Shown one piece after another: positions 25,380-35,793 of a DNA stretch of 64,000 nt. The translations under genes were made by a program, and so were the position numbers. The stretch spans positions 1 through 64,000 of the forward strand of contig MU858203.1 in NCBI GenBank assembly GCA_033297075.1, written 5' to 3'. Each line of letters opens with the position of its first letter. The first letter of the stretch is position 1. The DNA is from Rhypophila decipiens (Eukaryota > Ascomycota > Sordariomycetes > Sordariales > Naviculisporaceae). The notes beneath the pieces were generated by a model. It was not told the origin of the DNA, searched no databases, and saw only the letters and a program-made list of their open reading frames with translations.

Positions 25380-26969
25380 TCACTCCCGAAACACCTCCAG
25401 CTTCATCCTCCCCGCCATAAGTTTCCAGGCCCAAAGTCCAACAAAAATCAAAATATCCACAAAGCTAAACACCAGACTACCCCCAAACACAAACCCGTGG
25501 TAGGTCCAGGCGTTGCCCTCATTCAGCTTCGCAGTCTGACAGGCTATCGCCCAGGGCAAGACATACAGGAGATTGCTGGCCAAACTTTGCCAGAGATACC
25601 ACTTGGGTCTGGTCGCAAGCAGTATCGTCGCTAGCTGGGTGGACATGGCGTAAAAGATGTAGCACCAGTCCAGCGTGCGCCACATCATGGCCGTGATATC
25701 CGCCACCTCGTCCGAGTCGCTCAGGAATCGGGCGAAGGGTCGACAGGCCGCAAAGGTAAATATCAAACAGAGTGGGACCTCGACAGCAATAGCGATGGAC
25801 AGAGAGAGCATAGCGGGCCAGACAATGGAAATCATATCCGCCCGACTCACTTTGCCGGGACGGACGGACGCGATGCCGACACGCCTTCTCCATGCGCCCC
25901 AGGCATGCCCAATGAAAGCCAGCGAGGTCTGCTCTAGGGCCATGACGGGGACCATTACCAACCCCCAACGGATCGTGACGAAGATGCTCCATGCGGTCGA
26001 GTAGGTTAAGCCCATGGAGATGATGGTGCTAACAAGCCACAGGTACAAGGCGTTTCTGACAGCCGATTCGACAAAGGTTGCCATGCCTGGTCGGAGCAAG
26101 ACAGACAGGGATCGAAGCCGTGGTGTAGTCGATGCACGGGGCCCTTCTGGCGTGTTCTGGTGCAATTTCCAAGTCTTGGTCCACAGAAAGTAAACAAGTC
26201 CAAGCACGGCCGAAGTAAGATTGCAGGCGAGCTGGATGCCAGCCTGCATGTTGATGGTTGGGGTGTGGCTGCCCACGTGGAACTTGGAGATTATCAGCAG
26301 GTCAAGAATGATGTTGACGGCAAACTTGACGGAGCTGATGACCAGCGGCACATCTGGGCTGTCGAGGGCTCTGGTGGCAGACGAGACTGCGATCTCCAGG
26401 GCGCTGCTCAGGGCGTTGAAAGAGCTGATGCGCACGTAGTCGATGCTGGCACCCCGGACTTCAATGGGAACGAAACCGTTGGCAAAGGTCGGAGCGGCGC
26501 TAACAAACGCGATGCTCATAATCAGGCCCATTACCGCCTGGAAGACGATCAAGGTGTGGGTGAGTTGCAGACGCTGGGCAAGAGAGCGAGAGGCCTTGTC
26601 ACCAATGATGACCCAAGCAGCCCGAGGTAGGCCCTCATTGAGAACCTCGGCCACGACGCCGATATAAGTGTATATGTCAGTGGTGACGATCAGAGTGCTG
26701 TCGATGTTGGCGACCCAGAGCTTGGAAAGCGTGGAATAGACGGCAGGGAGTGTGAAGGCTGCAAGGTTGTACAACAATGCTCCGCTGTAGCTTGTACGAT
26801 GGATTCCGGCCCATTTTTGGTCTTGGTGAACCCGCTCGTCGTCCGTTTCGGTTTCATGGTGGGCATCATTGCCCATGATGTTGTCGTCAACTGAACTTTT
26901 GGGTAACATGGTGTATCCGGCCCGGAGCAATCGTCGAATGTGAAGAGAGAAGCCGAATGGCACTCTCAT
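25380..26969 (-). CDS. MATE-like (MOP superfamily) membrane transporter
   Basis: Single exon of 529 aa. About twelve hydrophobic segments follow a hydrophilic N-terminus of about 60 residues. Recognisable MATE-like spacing includes [20 protein letters not shown] after TM2 and repeats of helix-breaking Gly/Pro between two similar halves (around residues 60-260 and 290-500). The family exports organic cations or metabolites by Na+ or H+ antiport, but fungal-specific members such as this are uncharacterised. The ATG at 26969 is in frame with downstream Met residues at 21 and 32, either of which could be the real start. It diverges from the ADP-ribosylglycohydrolase gene. Other multi-TM families cannot be fully excluded without a profile search. 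Confidence 0.7.
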   Translation of the reverse strand: MRVPFGFSLHIRRLLRAGYTMLPKSSVDDNIMGNDAHHETETDDERVHQDQKWAGIHRTSYSGALLYNLAAFTLPAVYSTLSKLWVANIDSTLIVTTDIYTYIGVVAEVLNEGLPRAAWVIIGDKASRSLAQRLQLTHTLIVFQAVMGLIMSIAFVSAAPTFANGFVPIEVRGASIDYVRISSFNALSSALEIAVSSATRALDSPDVPLVISSVKFAVNIILDLLIISKFHVGSHTPTINMQAGIQLACNLTSAVLGLVYFLWTKTWKLHQNTPEGPRASTTPRLRSLSVLLRPGMATFVESAVRNALYLWLVSTIISMGLTYSTAWSIFVTIRWGLVMVPVMALEQTSLAFIGHAWGAWRRRVGIASVRPGKVSRADMISIVWPAMLSLSIAIAVEVPLCLIFTFAACRPFARFLSDSDEVADITAMMWRTLDWCYIFYAMSTQLATILLATRPKWYLWQSLASNLLYVLPWAIACQTAKLNEGNAWTYHGFVFGGSLVFSFVDILIFVGLWAWKLMAGRMKLEVFRE

Positions 26970-27443
26970 GATTCAGGTTGCAGACGGCCATTAAATCAGG
27001 GAAGGTGGGAGTTGCGAAAATGCTAGATGAATCCAATGCATGATCATGAAATTCCGTCTCATGCAAGAGGCCCATGACCCCGCTTTGGTGGTTATCGGTG
27101 ACTCGGATGGCCTGTGTTTTGTCGAGATGGAACCCGATAGCGAACACATGCTGCATGAAAGGTCATCCGCCCAACAGAGGGTAATGCCAAACTGTCCCTT
27201 TGCTATTGAAGAGTTAACACTACATCATTCAACGGTAAATAGTAATCATCTTGGCAAGTCTTTGTTGACTATGCCAGATTTTGGGATGGGTTGGTGTTGG
27301 GTGCCAAGACCTGAACAGGCAGCATCGAGGTCACCCATGGTAGCTGATGCCAACGGACCATCATTTTCCAAAAACAAGAGCGTAAACAAACCCAGACTTG
27401 AATATACTGTATCAACGAGAAACAAGAGGGGCAAAAAACAAGG
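26970..27443. promoter_or_regulatory. Divergent promoter, MATE-like / ADP-ribosylglycohydrolase
   Basis: A 474-bp gap between two outward-facing start codons. A shared regulatory region is inferred from the geometry; no defined site was found. Confidence 0.45.
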
Positions 27444-28550
27444 ATGCATTCGAATTCTCTCAACACAATCTTGAACATCAACATGTCTCAGCCTCAACCA
27501 CCAACTCGTCAGGAGAGAATCCTGGGTGCTCTACTTGGCGTGCATGCTGGTGACTCCCTCGGCGCCACACTCGAGTTCGAGGCCTGGGAAGACATTCAAC
27601 GAAAGCATCCCGCGGGAATCCGGGACATCGTCGGAGGCGGGCACTTTGGCTGGCCAGCTGGACACGCAACCGATGATACGGACCTGACCCGCGCCGTCCT
27701 CCTCGCATACCGAGATGTGCACAGAATCAAGCGTCTCACGGCAGCTTCACCTACCCGCACCGTTCCCGACGTCGTGAAGCTAGTCGGCAACTACATGCTC
27801 GACTGGTACGACGGGAAGTGGCCAGGCCGAACAAGAGGCGAAACACCCCGCGACATCGGGGCAGCCACGGCCAAAGGCCTCAGGAAATATCGACACACGG
27901 CCGATGTACGGAATGCTGGATCAGGCGAGGGCAGTGCCGGGAATGGGTCGCTGATGAGATGCATCCCGACTGCCCTCTTTGGACCAGACGAGGCTACTCT
28001 CAGCCCATCCGACGAGTCCGAGTCCAAGGCCATCTCGGCAATCACGCACGACGACTACCTCTGCACCATCTCCTGCGCGGCTTACAATGCCATTGTGCGA
28101 GCACTGATTGATGGGAAGCCGGTGGCCGAGGCCTGTCAGTCGGGGATCAAGACGGCGGCGATCCTACCACCGGAGGCGGGCATCAAACTAACCCGGGCGT
28201 GTTCCAAGGTCCAGAATGCCATCGAGGCAGGCATGTCACTGGTCAAAGTTGACGAACTGGCAAACAAGGGTCCCAAGGAGGCGGCTAACGCAAGGAAGGT
28301 CCTGCCGTTCAAAGCCGCCGGTTATGTTCTTGAGAGCCTGACTGTCGCCATCGCCGCTTTGGTTGACCCACGCGCCTTGGAAGAAGTGGTTGTCGATGTA
28401 GCACGGATTGGAAAGGACACTGATTCGAATGCTGCCATTGCAGGCGGCTTGTTAGGCGCGAGGGATGGCATCGAGGCTATTCCACCGAGATGGCGGGAAA
28501 AGCTGCAATTTGGAAACGAGTTTGAGGAGATTGTCGAGGAGCTGATTTAG
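27444..28550 (+). CDS. ADP-ribosylglycohydrolase (DraG-like)
   Basis: Single exon, 368 aa from the ATG at 27444, or 355 aa from the Met at 27483 (MSQPQPPTRQERILGALLG), which fits the family's usual start better. Binuclear-metal motifs are all present: GDSLGATLE near the start, GHATDDTDLTRAV (the T-D-D-T metal ligands), NGSLMRCIPTAL, and the C-terminal GKDTDSNAAIAGGLLGA. Enzymes of this fold remove ADP-ribose from proteins or related adducts. Fungal copies are mostly uncharacterised cytosolic hydrolases. The full ligand set suggests activity. The 3' end converges on the SulP gene. Confidence 0.92.
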   Translation: MHSNSLNTILNINMSQPQPPTRQERILGALLGVHAGDSLGATLEFEAWEDIQRKHPAGIRDIVGGGHFGWPAGHATDDTDLTRAVLLAYRDVHRIKRLTAASPTRTVPDVVKLVGNYMLDWYDGKWPGRTRGETPRDIGAATAKGLRKYRHTADVRNAGSGEGSAGNGSLMRCIPTALFGPDEATLSPSDESESKAISAITHDDYLCTISCAAYNAIVRALIDGKPVAEACQSGIKTAAILPPEAGIKLTRACSKVQNAIEAGMSLVKVDELANKGPKEAANARKVLPFKAAGYVLESLTVAIAALVDPRALEEVVVDVARIGKDTDSNAAIAGGLLGARDGIEAIPPRWREKLQFGNEFEEIVEELI

Positions 28551-29095
28551 GGAATTCATGGTTATTCCTGAATTTCTACATGGATAATTTTCAAAGTCAC
28601 CCATCATTACTCCCTGTCCGTCCCAACCTTTAAGATTTTTATTTTATTTTGGAAATAACCCTTCACACTATGAAGAATGCGGCCGTGCTTATATGCTCAC
28701 CCGTGTAACAAGCTTGTATATAAGGCCCTTTAGAATTATTGATAAGCCTGCTGAGGTCCTAGTCTTAGGTAAAGAAGGCCCTGAGAATGGATGGTACATA
28801 ACGTCATTGGACGTCACAGGCAAGGCCATGCATACCACAAGCAACGCCCCTCAAGGTCGCTGGTAATGTACATCGTGTATCTACCATAAAATGCTGCATG
28901 TGCCCACTGCCCAGGTATATATGCTCAGTAAAGACCTTACCAAAACGCCGACGCCATGGTCTATGAAAAGCAGGTTCGCTCTCGCTTATCTTTGCCCATC
29001 ATCAAATACATGCTTGTCCAGAGCTAGGTTTAGTCTTGACGTCGTCCCCAGTCACTCTTTGACACATCTTTCAGTCTGAGCGTTCCCCAGTCTTG
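28551..29095. other. Convergent intergenic interval
   Basis: About 545 nt between converging stops, AT-rich at 28630-28760 (TTTTATTTTATTTTGG and similar). Holds the two 3' UTRs. No gene recognised. Confidence 0.55.
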
Positions 29096-31763
29096 TTACT
29101 GCCCGACTACACCAATCTCCCCACCCTCCTCCACCTCGCTCAACTTGAGCGCATCATGAACATCATCAACAAAGTGGTCTTCGCCACCCACAAGATCGAC
29201 AATGCCCGAGCGACGCAACAACTCGCCCACTTGGGATTCGGTCCCGGGTCCACGACTGAAGAATACCCTAACACCTCTCGCCCTGTACCCCCTTACAATC
29301 TCCTCGAGAACCTGGGTGCCGCTTCCATCCAACGAGGTCACGCCGTGGATATCAAAAATGATGTTTTTGTTGGAATCCTCCCTCCGTAACCGAGGGAGAG
29401 CAGGATGCGCCAGGCTGGTGCCGTACAGCTCAAGCCTGCGGAGGCGGGACTTGAGTTCTCCAGTGTTTGCAAAGGTCAAAGGCTCGGGTATCTTGACGAT
29501 CAAGCACCCCTCAATGAATTCCAACCGGTCGGGGTTAGCCTCGGCGTTTTCGAAGCGGTTCGTGCCCGGGATACGGCCTAGAATCTGGATGCGTGGGCGG
29601 GTTGCATGTCGAATGACTTGGAGGAGAGAGAGGCCGACGCCGATGGCCATTCCCAAAGTGAGAGAGTAAAAGATGGTGGCGAGCAGGATTATCAACATCA
29701 GCCCGAGTTCTTCCCAGGCTCGGATGCGCAGGAAGAAGAGAATATCATGGGGACATTCTTCAATCAGGGACCAGGCGACCACGCTGATGAGGGAGGACAG
29801 AACGGGTTTCTACAAATGACAGAGAGTGGTTAGTAAACATGAACGACGCGATGCTGGTACCGAATCACAATGAGAGACATACAGGGAGGTAATAAAACCA
29901 CGGGAGGAGGAAAAGAATGCAGATCAGAGTCAGGAAAGCCAACAAGATAGAGGCCATGGGACTCTTTCCGCCAGTGGACTGGTTGACCTTGCTCCTCCCG
30001 TAGCCACCAAAGGCGGGCAAGCTCATGAAACAAGACCCAATCAGGTTTGCGGCACCCAGAGCAACCAATTCCCGATTGGGACTCAGCTGGATGCCGGCAA
30101 ACGGTTCATGCCCCACGAGACTCTTGGCTGCGACAGACGACTCGAAGAAGCCCAGGAGGGCTATCAGAAACGATGTGCCCATGGCATCACGGATGTAGGT
30201 GATGTGCGACAGCTGGAAGGGCCAGCGGAAGGCGAACAGATGCCCGCTCGCTGCCTCGACCTTGCCCAGCACGGAAACGCCGGCCTTCTCCCACTCAAAA
30301 TAATAGGCCAAGAAAGCCGAAAAGACAACAACCAGGAACCGGTCGGGGACGTAAGCGACGCCTGGGTACCTCGGTTGCAGGCGACGCTTCAGCTCGCGGC
30401 AGACCATGATGACCAGGAAACTGGTGCCGGCGACAGCAAAAGTCAGGCCGTGGACCTTGTCCAGGTTGCTGAGGATGAAGCGCATCTTGTCCACGCTGCT
30501 AGCGTGGCCGATGCCCTGGACATGACTGAGGCCCAGCTCGGGAATGAGCTGATCCACAGCGATCACAACGCCAATAGCGCTAATGAAGCCACGGAGGAAT
30601 GGTCTCGAGAGAACGCTGTCCAGAAAGCCCAATCGCGCCACGCCCGCGGCAAGAACCATGGCCCCGGCGGTACCCGCAATGACACCGCATATGGTGGCGT
30701 GCAGCACGTCATCATCATCTCCTCCGCGGCCGAGATCCACGCTGGCCTTGATGACAGTGCCGACGAGGAGCGAGCCAGCAGCTTCCGGGCCGACGATCAT
30801 GGATGGGCAGCTGCCCAGCAGTGCATATACGAGCGGGTTGAAGACGAAGGAATAGAGACCGTGGATAGGCGGGACGTGTGCGAGGTTGGCAGCCAGCGAG
30901 AGGGCCATGGGCACGTACATGCCTGCAACCGTCAGGGCAGCGACAAAGTCACCCTTGAAGTAGGCCCAGCTGTACTCGGGTGCCCAGACCAGCACGGGCA
31001 TGTAGTAGGATAGGTACCTGCAACAAGCGTCAATTAACTAGACAGCGAAGAGATGGCGAGGGTGAACTGGAGGGGGAATCACGCACATCAAGGTCGAGTC
31101 CTTGACACCATGCTGCTGTGCCAAGGCGCTCGAGGTGCTCATCTTCTTGCTCTTCATGCGCGCAGTCAATTGGCGTTTCCAGCTCTTGGGTCGCTGGTTC
31201 TTCCCATCTCTGCCACTGCCCCCACCACTCCCACCAAGCACGCCGTCGGTCGAAGGCGGCTCGACCGACCCGGAATCCGACTCTGTGTCCGTATGCGAGG
31301 CCGGGAAGCCATAGTCAAGGAGAGCGCCGGCACCGCTTCCCGTCGGACTGCCAGGTCGTGGGGAAAATGTTCCGTGGTTGCATGGACCCTCGTGCGCCTG
31401 TTCCCGAAAGTCTATCACCGTCTTCCCGAGAAGGGCTGTGGATTCTGTGGCGGCCTCGTGAATGCATGTGGACGGCGTCTGGAGGCTTGGACCCGCAACA
31501 GTCAGATCAGAATATGCATAAACGTCGGCGTTGCTGCCAGTAAGCGCGGGAGGAGATCGCGGCGACAACGGCGGGCTGTCCTCTTGTCGCGAATCTCGAG
31601 GTTGCTGCGCAGCTGTTCCGTCAAGGGAACCGTACGACGCCGCAGTGAAGCTCTGCCGTAGACCGCTGGGATGGACGGGAACATGCGAGTCTCGTTGCGC
31701 CGTGGCACTCTCGGGTGACGACGACGACGTTGGTGGAAGATGATTCGGTCTGGTATACGGCAT
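29096..31763 (-). CDS. SulP-family anion (sulfate) transporter with STAS domain
   Basis: Three exons (31763-31087, 31017-29883, 29809-29096), with 69- and 73-nt introns, give about 841 aa. A roughly 225-residue Ser/Pro-rich cytosolic N-terminus precedes the transporter core, which starts with YLSYYMPVLVWAPEY and has SulP marks such as VAGMYVPMALSLAANLAHVPP, GLYSFVFNPLVYALLG and an about 11-helix membrane domain. The final exon ends in a STAS domain (about 690-820) containing IIFDIHGVTSLDGSG, the conserved regulatory loop. The architecture resembles the yeast YPR003C/YGR125W type more than the high-affinity plasma-membrane permeases Sul1/Sul2, so an internal-membrane location is possible. Substrate is inferred from the family only. 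Confidence 0.92.
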
Positions 31764-33173
31764 CGCTGCGGACGGATTATCGGATCAGGTCGGGTTGGAT
31801 GGAAGGGAGCAGGTTTCAGCTTAAAGCCATAATATTAACTTGAAGTCAGATTGAACTGTGCCTACGACGCGAACTGTAGTGTGCTTGGGTGGCAGGGCTA
31901 AGGTATTAAACCGAAGATGCAACTTGAAGTAACGCAAGAATTGAAACCCGCGCGGACTGGGGAGGTGCAAACAGTTCAAGGCATCGACGATTCAGGTTCC
32001 AAATTGGTGGTGATCGCAAAAAGTCCAGCAGCGTGCCGCGAAAACCATAGTGGATATACCGAGACCGCCGCAGCGCCGACCACATGGCCGGGGCGGGTGT
32101 TGACGGCTGTGGCTGATTGACCCCACTTGTCCGCTGTCGGCCATACCCCACCAAATCCGTAACGTGAAATCTCACAATTCCGGGTACCTTAATTTGACGT
32201 AGAAACATGTATAAAGAAAACTGATCTTAATGATTAGAGACCCCAAAAAAAAAACAAAGGAACTTGAATTCTACTGCCGTATTTAACATTGATTTAAGTT
32301 ATTTCATGACCTAATTCCTACTGCACTTCCAGGTGCCTCATGAATTCGTGCCATCTCTTAGCGTCGACATCGGGCCATCCGGTACCTGACAGGGCAGGTG
32401 GGTGTGTTCGTCCGGACTTCTAGCGACCAATACCGGCAGAACTTTGCGGCCGGCTTCCTTCTTCGAAATGAAGTGGAAGCTTCGTTATTAAGGCCAAGGC
32501 CATATAAACATGGCAGGTTGACAAAACATCAATGACAGTCGACAAACGTCATTGAACGAGATTGAATTGCTGCTGCTTTCCACAAACAAACAGAACCACA
32601 GCGGAACCTGCAAGAATTTTCACATATATATATGCCAGCCATTGTACATGCCACCAACAGATTTCCTCGATCGATATATACAATGCCCTGCTATCCGTAT
32701 CCAGAGGCGCAAAGCAATCAGCGCAGCATTCGGCGCATCGATATTGGCTTCTTTCTCGCCCTCCGTCATCGACACAACACAGCTCATGGTGAAGCTTGAA
32801 CTTGCGCGAAGGATTCAGGAGCTTCAGCTCCTATCCTAAATGGCCATGGTGAGGCTCGGCTTCTGCCGCGCCCCCCAATTACTATCCCCATCCTAGTGCA
32901 ACCTCCTTGATGCCAGGGGTGGGCACGGCATTACCCGTGACATGTTGCATGGAGGCTCAGCAGCATCATCAACCGCTACCTAATAATGGTGATAGTTGAG
33001 CCCACGGAACATTGCTCAAAGCCGCAACGCTCTCTTCGGTCGGCAGTGAGATCAGGACGCGCCAAAGTGTCCCGCATTGTCCAGATATCCTAGGCATCAA
33101 ACCTTTGGCAATTTGTTTTGGTTGCGTCGCCAAGTCACGCAATCCACCTCCATGCCATCGTCGCGTCGCCAAG
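31764..33173. other. Divergent interval, SulP / modin-like gene
   Basis: About 1.4 kb between two diverging starts, carrying both promoters. It includes an A-rich tract near 32245 and a TATATATA run near 32630 followed by short open frames (32552-32839) that lack start context, splice partners or a recognisable product. I do not call a gene here. Confidence 0.5.
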
Positions 33174-35381
33174 ATGGCCAGCGACGACAATGACAACGAA
33201 TACCACGTTGGGATCGCAGCCATTGTCATCTCGACCTTGGCCTTGCTTGGAGTCGTCTTGCAGTATCTCCAGACTATTTTCGCCACAGCCAATGGCCAGT
33301 CCAGCCGATCCAAGGAGGTGATGGGGCTCTGGGCCCCTTTCACGCACGGACGCTGGGGCTGGTTTCATATCGAGGTCAAATACGAGTCGCCCATCATCTT
33401 TGTGTCCTCAAATGACAACAAAAAGGGACCCGAGGATGGCATTCCCTGGTACGTTGATGGCACAGCCGAGAGCTGTCAAGAGACCCGCGTCGAGGAGCCA
33501 CCTCCGGATCCCGAGCTTGGGGGCTCGGGCCTGGCACGGGAACGGGTTCATACCGTCAAGAACGAGCTGGCTACCTGGATTCTGGTGATATCAGCCGCCC
33601 AAAAGATGGAGAGGGACTCCCTAGGCTGGGAAAGACGCAAGTGGGCCGCGAGCAGGACGCCATTCCCAGAGTCCTCTTTCGAGAGGACCAAGACGCGCAA
33701 TCAAATCAGGACATCTCTGTCGGTCAACATCATGCCCATCACCCGCAGCTTTGACAAGCATCCGGCCATGAGAAAACCGTTTGCCACGACGGCCATATGT
33801 CACATGATTGAGCTCTGCGCCATTCTCGGCATCTACTGGAAGGAATTCGACCGCGACAACGACAAGTATCGAGCCGAGGGGAACGGATACAGCGTTCTGG
33901 GGAGCAGGGTCAGCGACTTTGGCATCGTCTTCACATTTGAAAAACCAGGCTGGCCGCGATACCTCAAGAACCGCGTGATCCCGACTTCCGAGGTCAAGGA
34001 GGTCTGCTTCGGCAACGTCCCCACCTTTTACCGGCCCGCCGAGGAAGATGAGCACTGGCGACAGCCCATCAACGAGCAGACCAGTCTGAAGACACTCCAG
34101 CTTGGAAGCAGGGCAGAGATAGCCGAGACTCTCAATCTCATCCGGTGCAACGAGTATACCACCCGTTGCTACTCGGACCCGTCCAAGAAGCACACCCATC
34201 TGTTCCCAGGCAAGCATGGCTCTCTTTTCAAACTCTCGCCCCTGACATTTCTCCCACTGACATGACCCACAGTGATATTCGAGGTGCTGGGCATGTTAGC
34301 CAGGCCGCTGCACATCATCAACCGACCCTTCACCTACCTCCCGAATCCCATCATCTTCCCGCTCAATAAGCAAGCCTTCTCTCTCCGTCGGCTTCTCGCC
34401 GAGTTCAGCAGAAAATTAAACACAGAGGTCAACTTTACCCACACCTACCAACACCCAGAAGAGCTTCGCACCATCACCGCCCGTGCCGTCAAGCTGGACA
34501 ACGACCTGCCGCCACACCAAGACGGAGATTACTCGCCCCAGCTCCTCAATGACATCCACCACGCCATCGATCTGGTCGACCGCTCTGTCCTCTCCGAAGA
34601 CCGAAACACCAAAACAGTCGTTCTTGATGTCCTCCGCCGCCATGTGCAAGAGGTTCTGCTGGCCATCAACACGTCGCTCGAACCGGAATCCGACATGCAC
34701 ACACCTGTTCACCGATCTGGCGCAGTCGCAGGAGGAGCAGGAGAGCATCAACGCGCGGCAGAGATCATCAAAGGCGAGATCTCGTTTGACGATCTGCTCA
34801 AAGTCCCGCCCGAAAAGCGCGAGGCGTCGCTGATGGACAAGTACTTTGAAGAGATTTGTCTCCGCGTGGTGAGCACCTCGTCGCATCACCACGATCCCCA
34901 GGCCGTCGAAGCCTCCATGTCTATCCACAGGGCACAGGCCCAGGAGTCTACCCTCAGCCATGACTCCTCGGCTACCGGGCTGGGACTGGGTTCTCTGCAA
35001 GAGGAAAGTGCCACTTTTGTGACGCACAGCAATGGCCCTGGCGGCGACGGGGAAGACATCACCAGCTCGCCCGAGCTATCCCAAACTCAGTCACGTTCTC
35101 AGTCAACACCCAGGCTGCCACCCTCTGCATCTGAAGGACCCGCTCCAGCTCATGGGCTGGGAACCTTTAGCAGACGAAACACGACCAGCAGCATCCTCAG
35201 CCGCTCCGAGACTTGGCGGAAAAGTCCGCCTACCCAGGCCGAGGTGCGTCGACACACCATATGGTGCGCCCTGATGTTTAGGATGATTTGCTGGTTGCTG
35301 CTGCACGACTTTGACAAGAAGGACAAGCAGCTGCCCAAGAGCGAGCTGATGGGGAGTCGGCTGTCCGTCTTTATTGTATGA
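33174..35381 (+). CDS. Modin-like fungal-specific protein
   Basis: Two exons (33174-34209, 34273-35381) give about 714 aa. The ATG at 33174 (AAGATGG context) starts MASDDNDNEYHVGIAAIVIS, a short tail followed by one TM helix (VISTLALLGVVLQYLQTIF). This N-terminus, with GLWAPFTHGRWGWFHIEV and later SPIIFVSS, is typical of the ascomycete proteins annotated as modin, whose function is not established. The middle contains conserved Trp/Tyr-rich blocks; the C-terminal 250 residues are Ser-rich and look disordered before a final basic/hydrophobic stretch (WCALMFRMICWLLLHDF). The only intron consistent with the reading frame (34210-34272) has a GC donor (GCAAGC) and a CACAG acceptor, with CTGACA as branch point. 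Confidence 0.8.
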
Positions 35382-35793
35382 TCGTGGCTAGCTTGGGTAT
35401 TATAATTGCCATGGGAAATGGACTGAGGAGTGTGTGGATAAGAAGCACGCACAGTCATGGACATGCTATTAGACATGAACGGCCCTCGCTCAGACCCAGA
35501 CAATACATGATGCAAGTAGTCCGTTTATCTGGTGGCTACCATGGCGGAGTGACGGGGCTTCTCGAGTATGTAACTACCGGTAAGGTAGGCCAGTCCGCAT
35601 TGCAGATGCAAGGCAATTCAGATGCAAGGCAATTGGTATCATTAATCATCATACGTATAAAAGATAGCAAAACAAGCGCTTTAGCCATGAGAATAATTTT
35701 AGCTGTGCCTCAATCCCAAAAGGATTCTTCCCACAAGAGGTCCAGGTTCTCGTGATCATACTGCAATGCTGCACCATCCACTCGCACGGCTTC
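35382..35793. other. Convergent intergenic interval with tandem duplication
   Basis: About 410 nt between the modin-like and checkpoint gene stops. It contains a perfect 16-bp tandem duplication at 35603-35634 and no gene. Confidence 0.6.
35603..35634. repeat. 16-bp perfect tandem duplication
   Basis: CAGATGCAAGGCAATT occurs twice back to back in the 3' flank of the modin-like gene. This looks like a recent small duplication and has no obvious function. Confidence 0.85.

Noticed and set aside
32552..32839. Small open frames after a TATATATA run
   Set aside because: Two frames overlap with equal claim and neither has family resemblance or splice signals.
33012..33173. Longer N-terminus for the modin-like protein
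   Set aside because: The frame is open but has no ATG until 33174, where the family's normal start appears in a good context.
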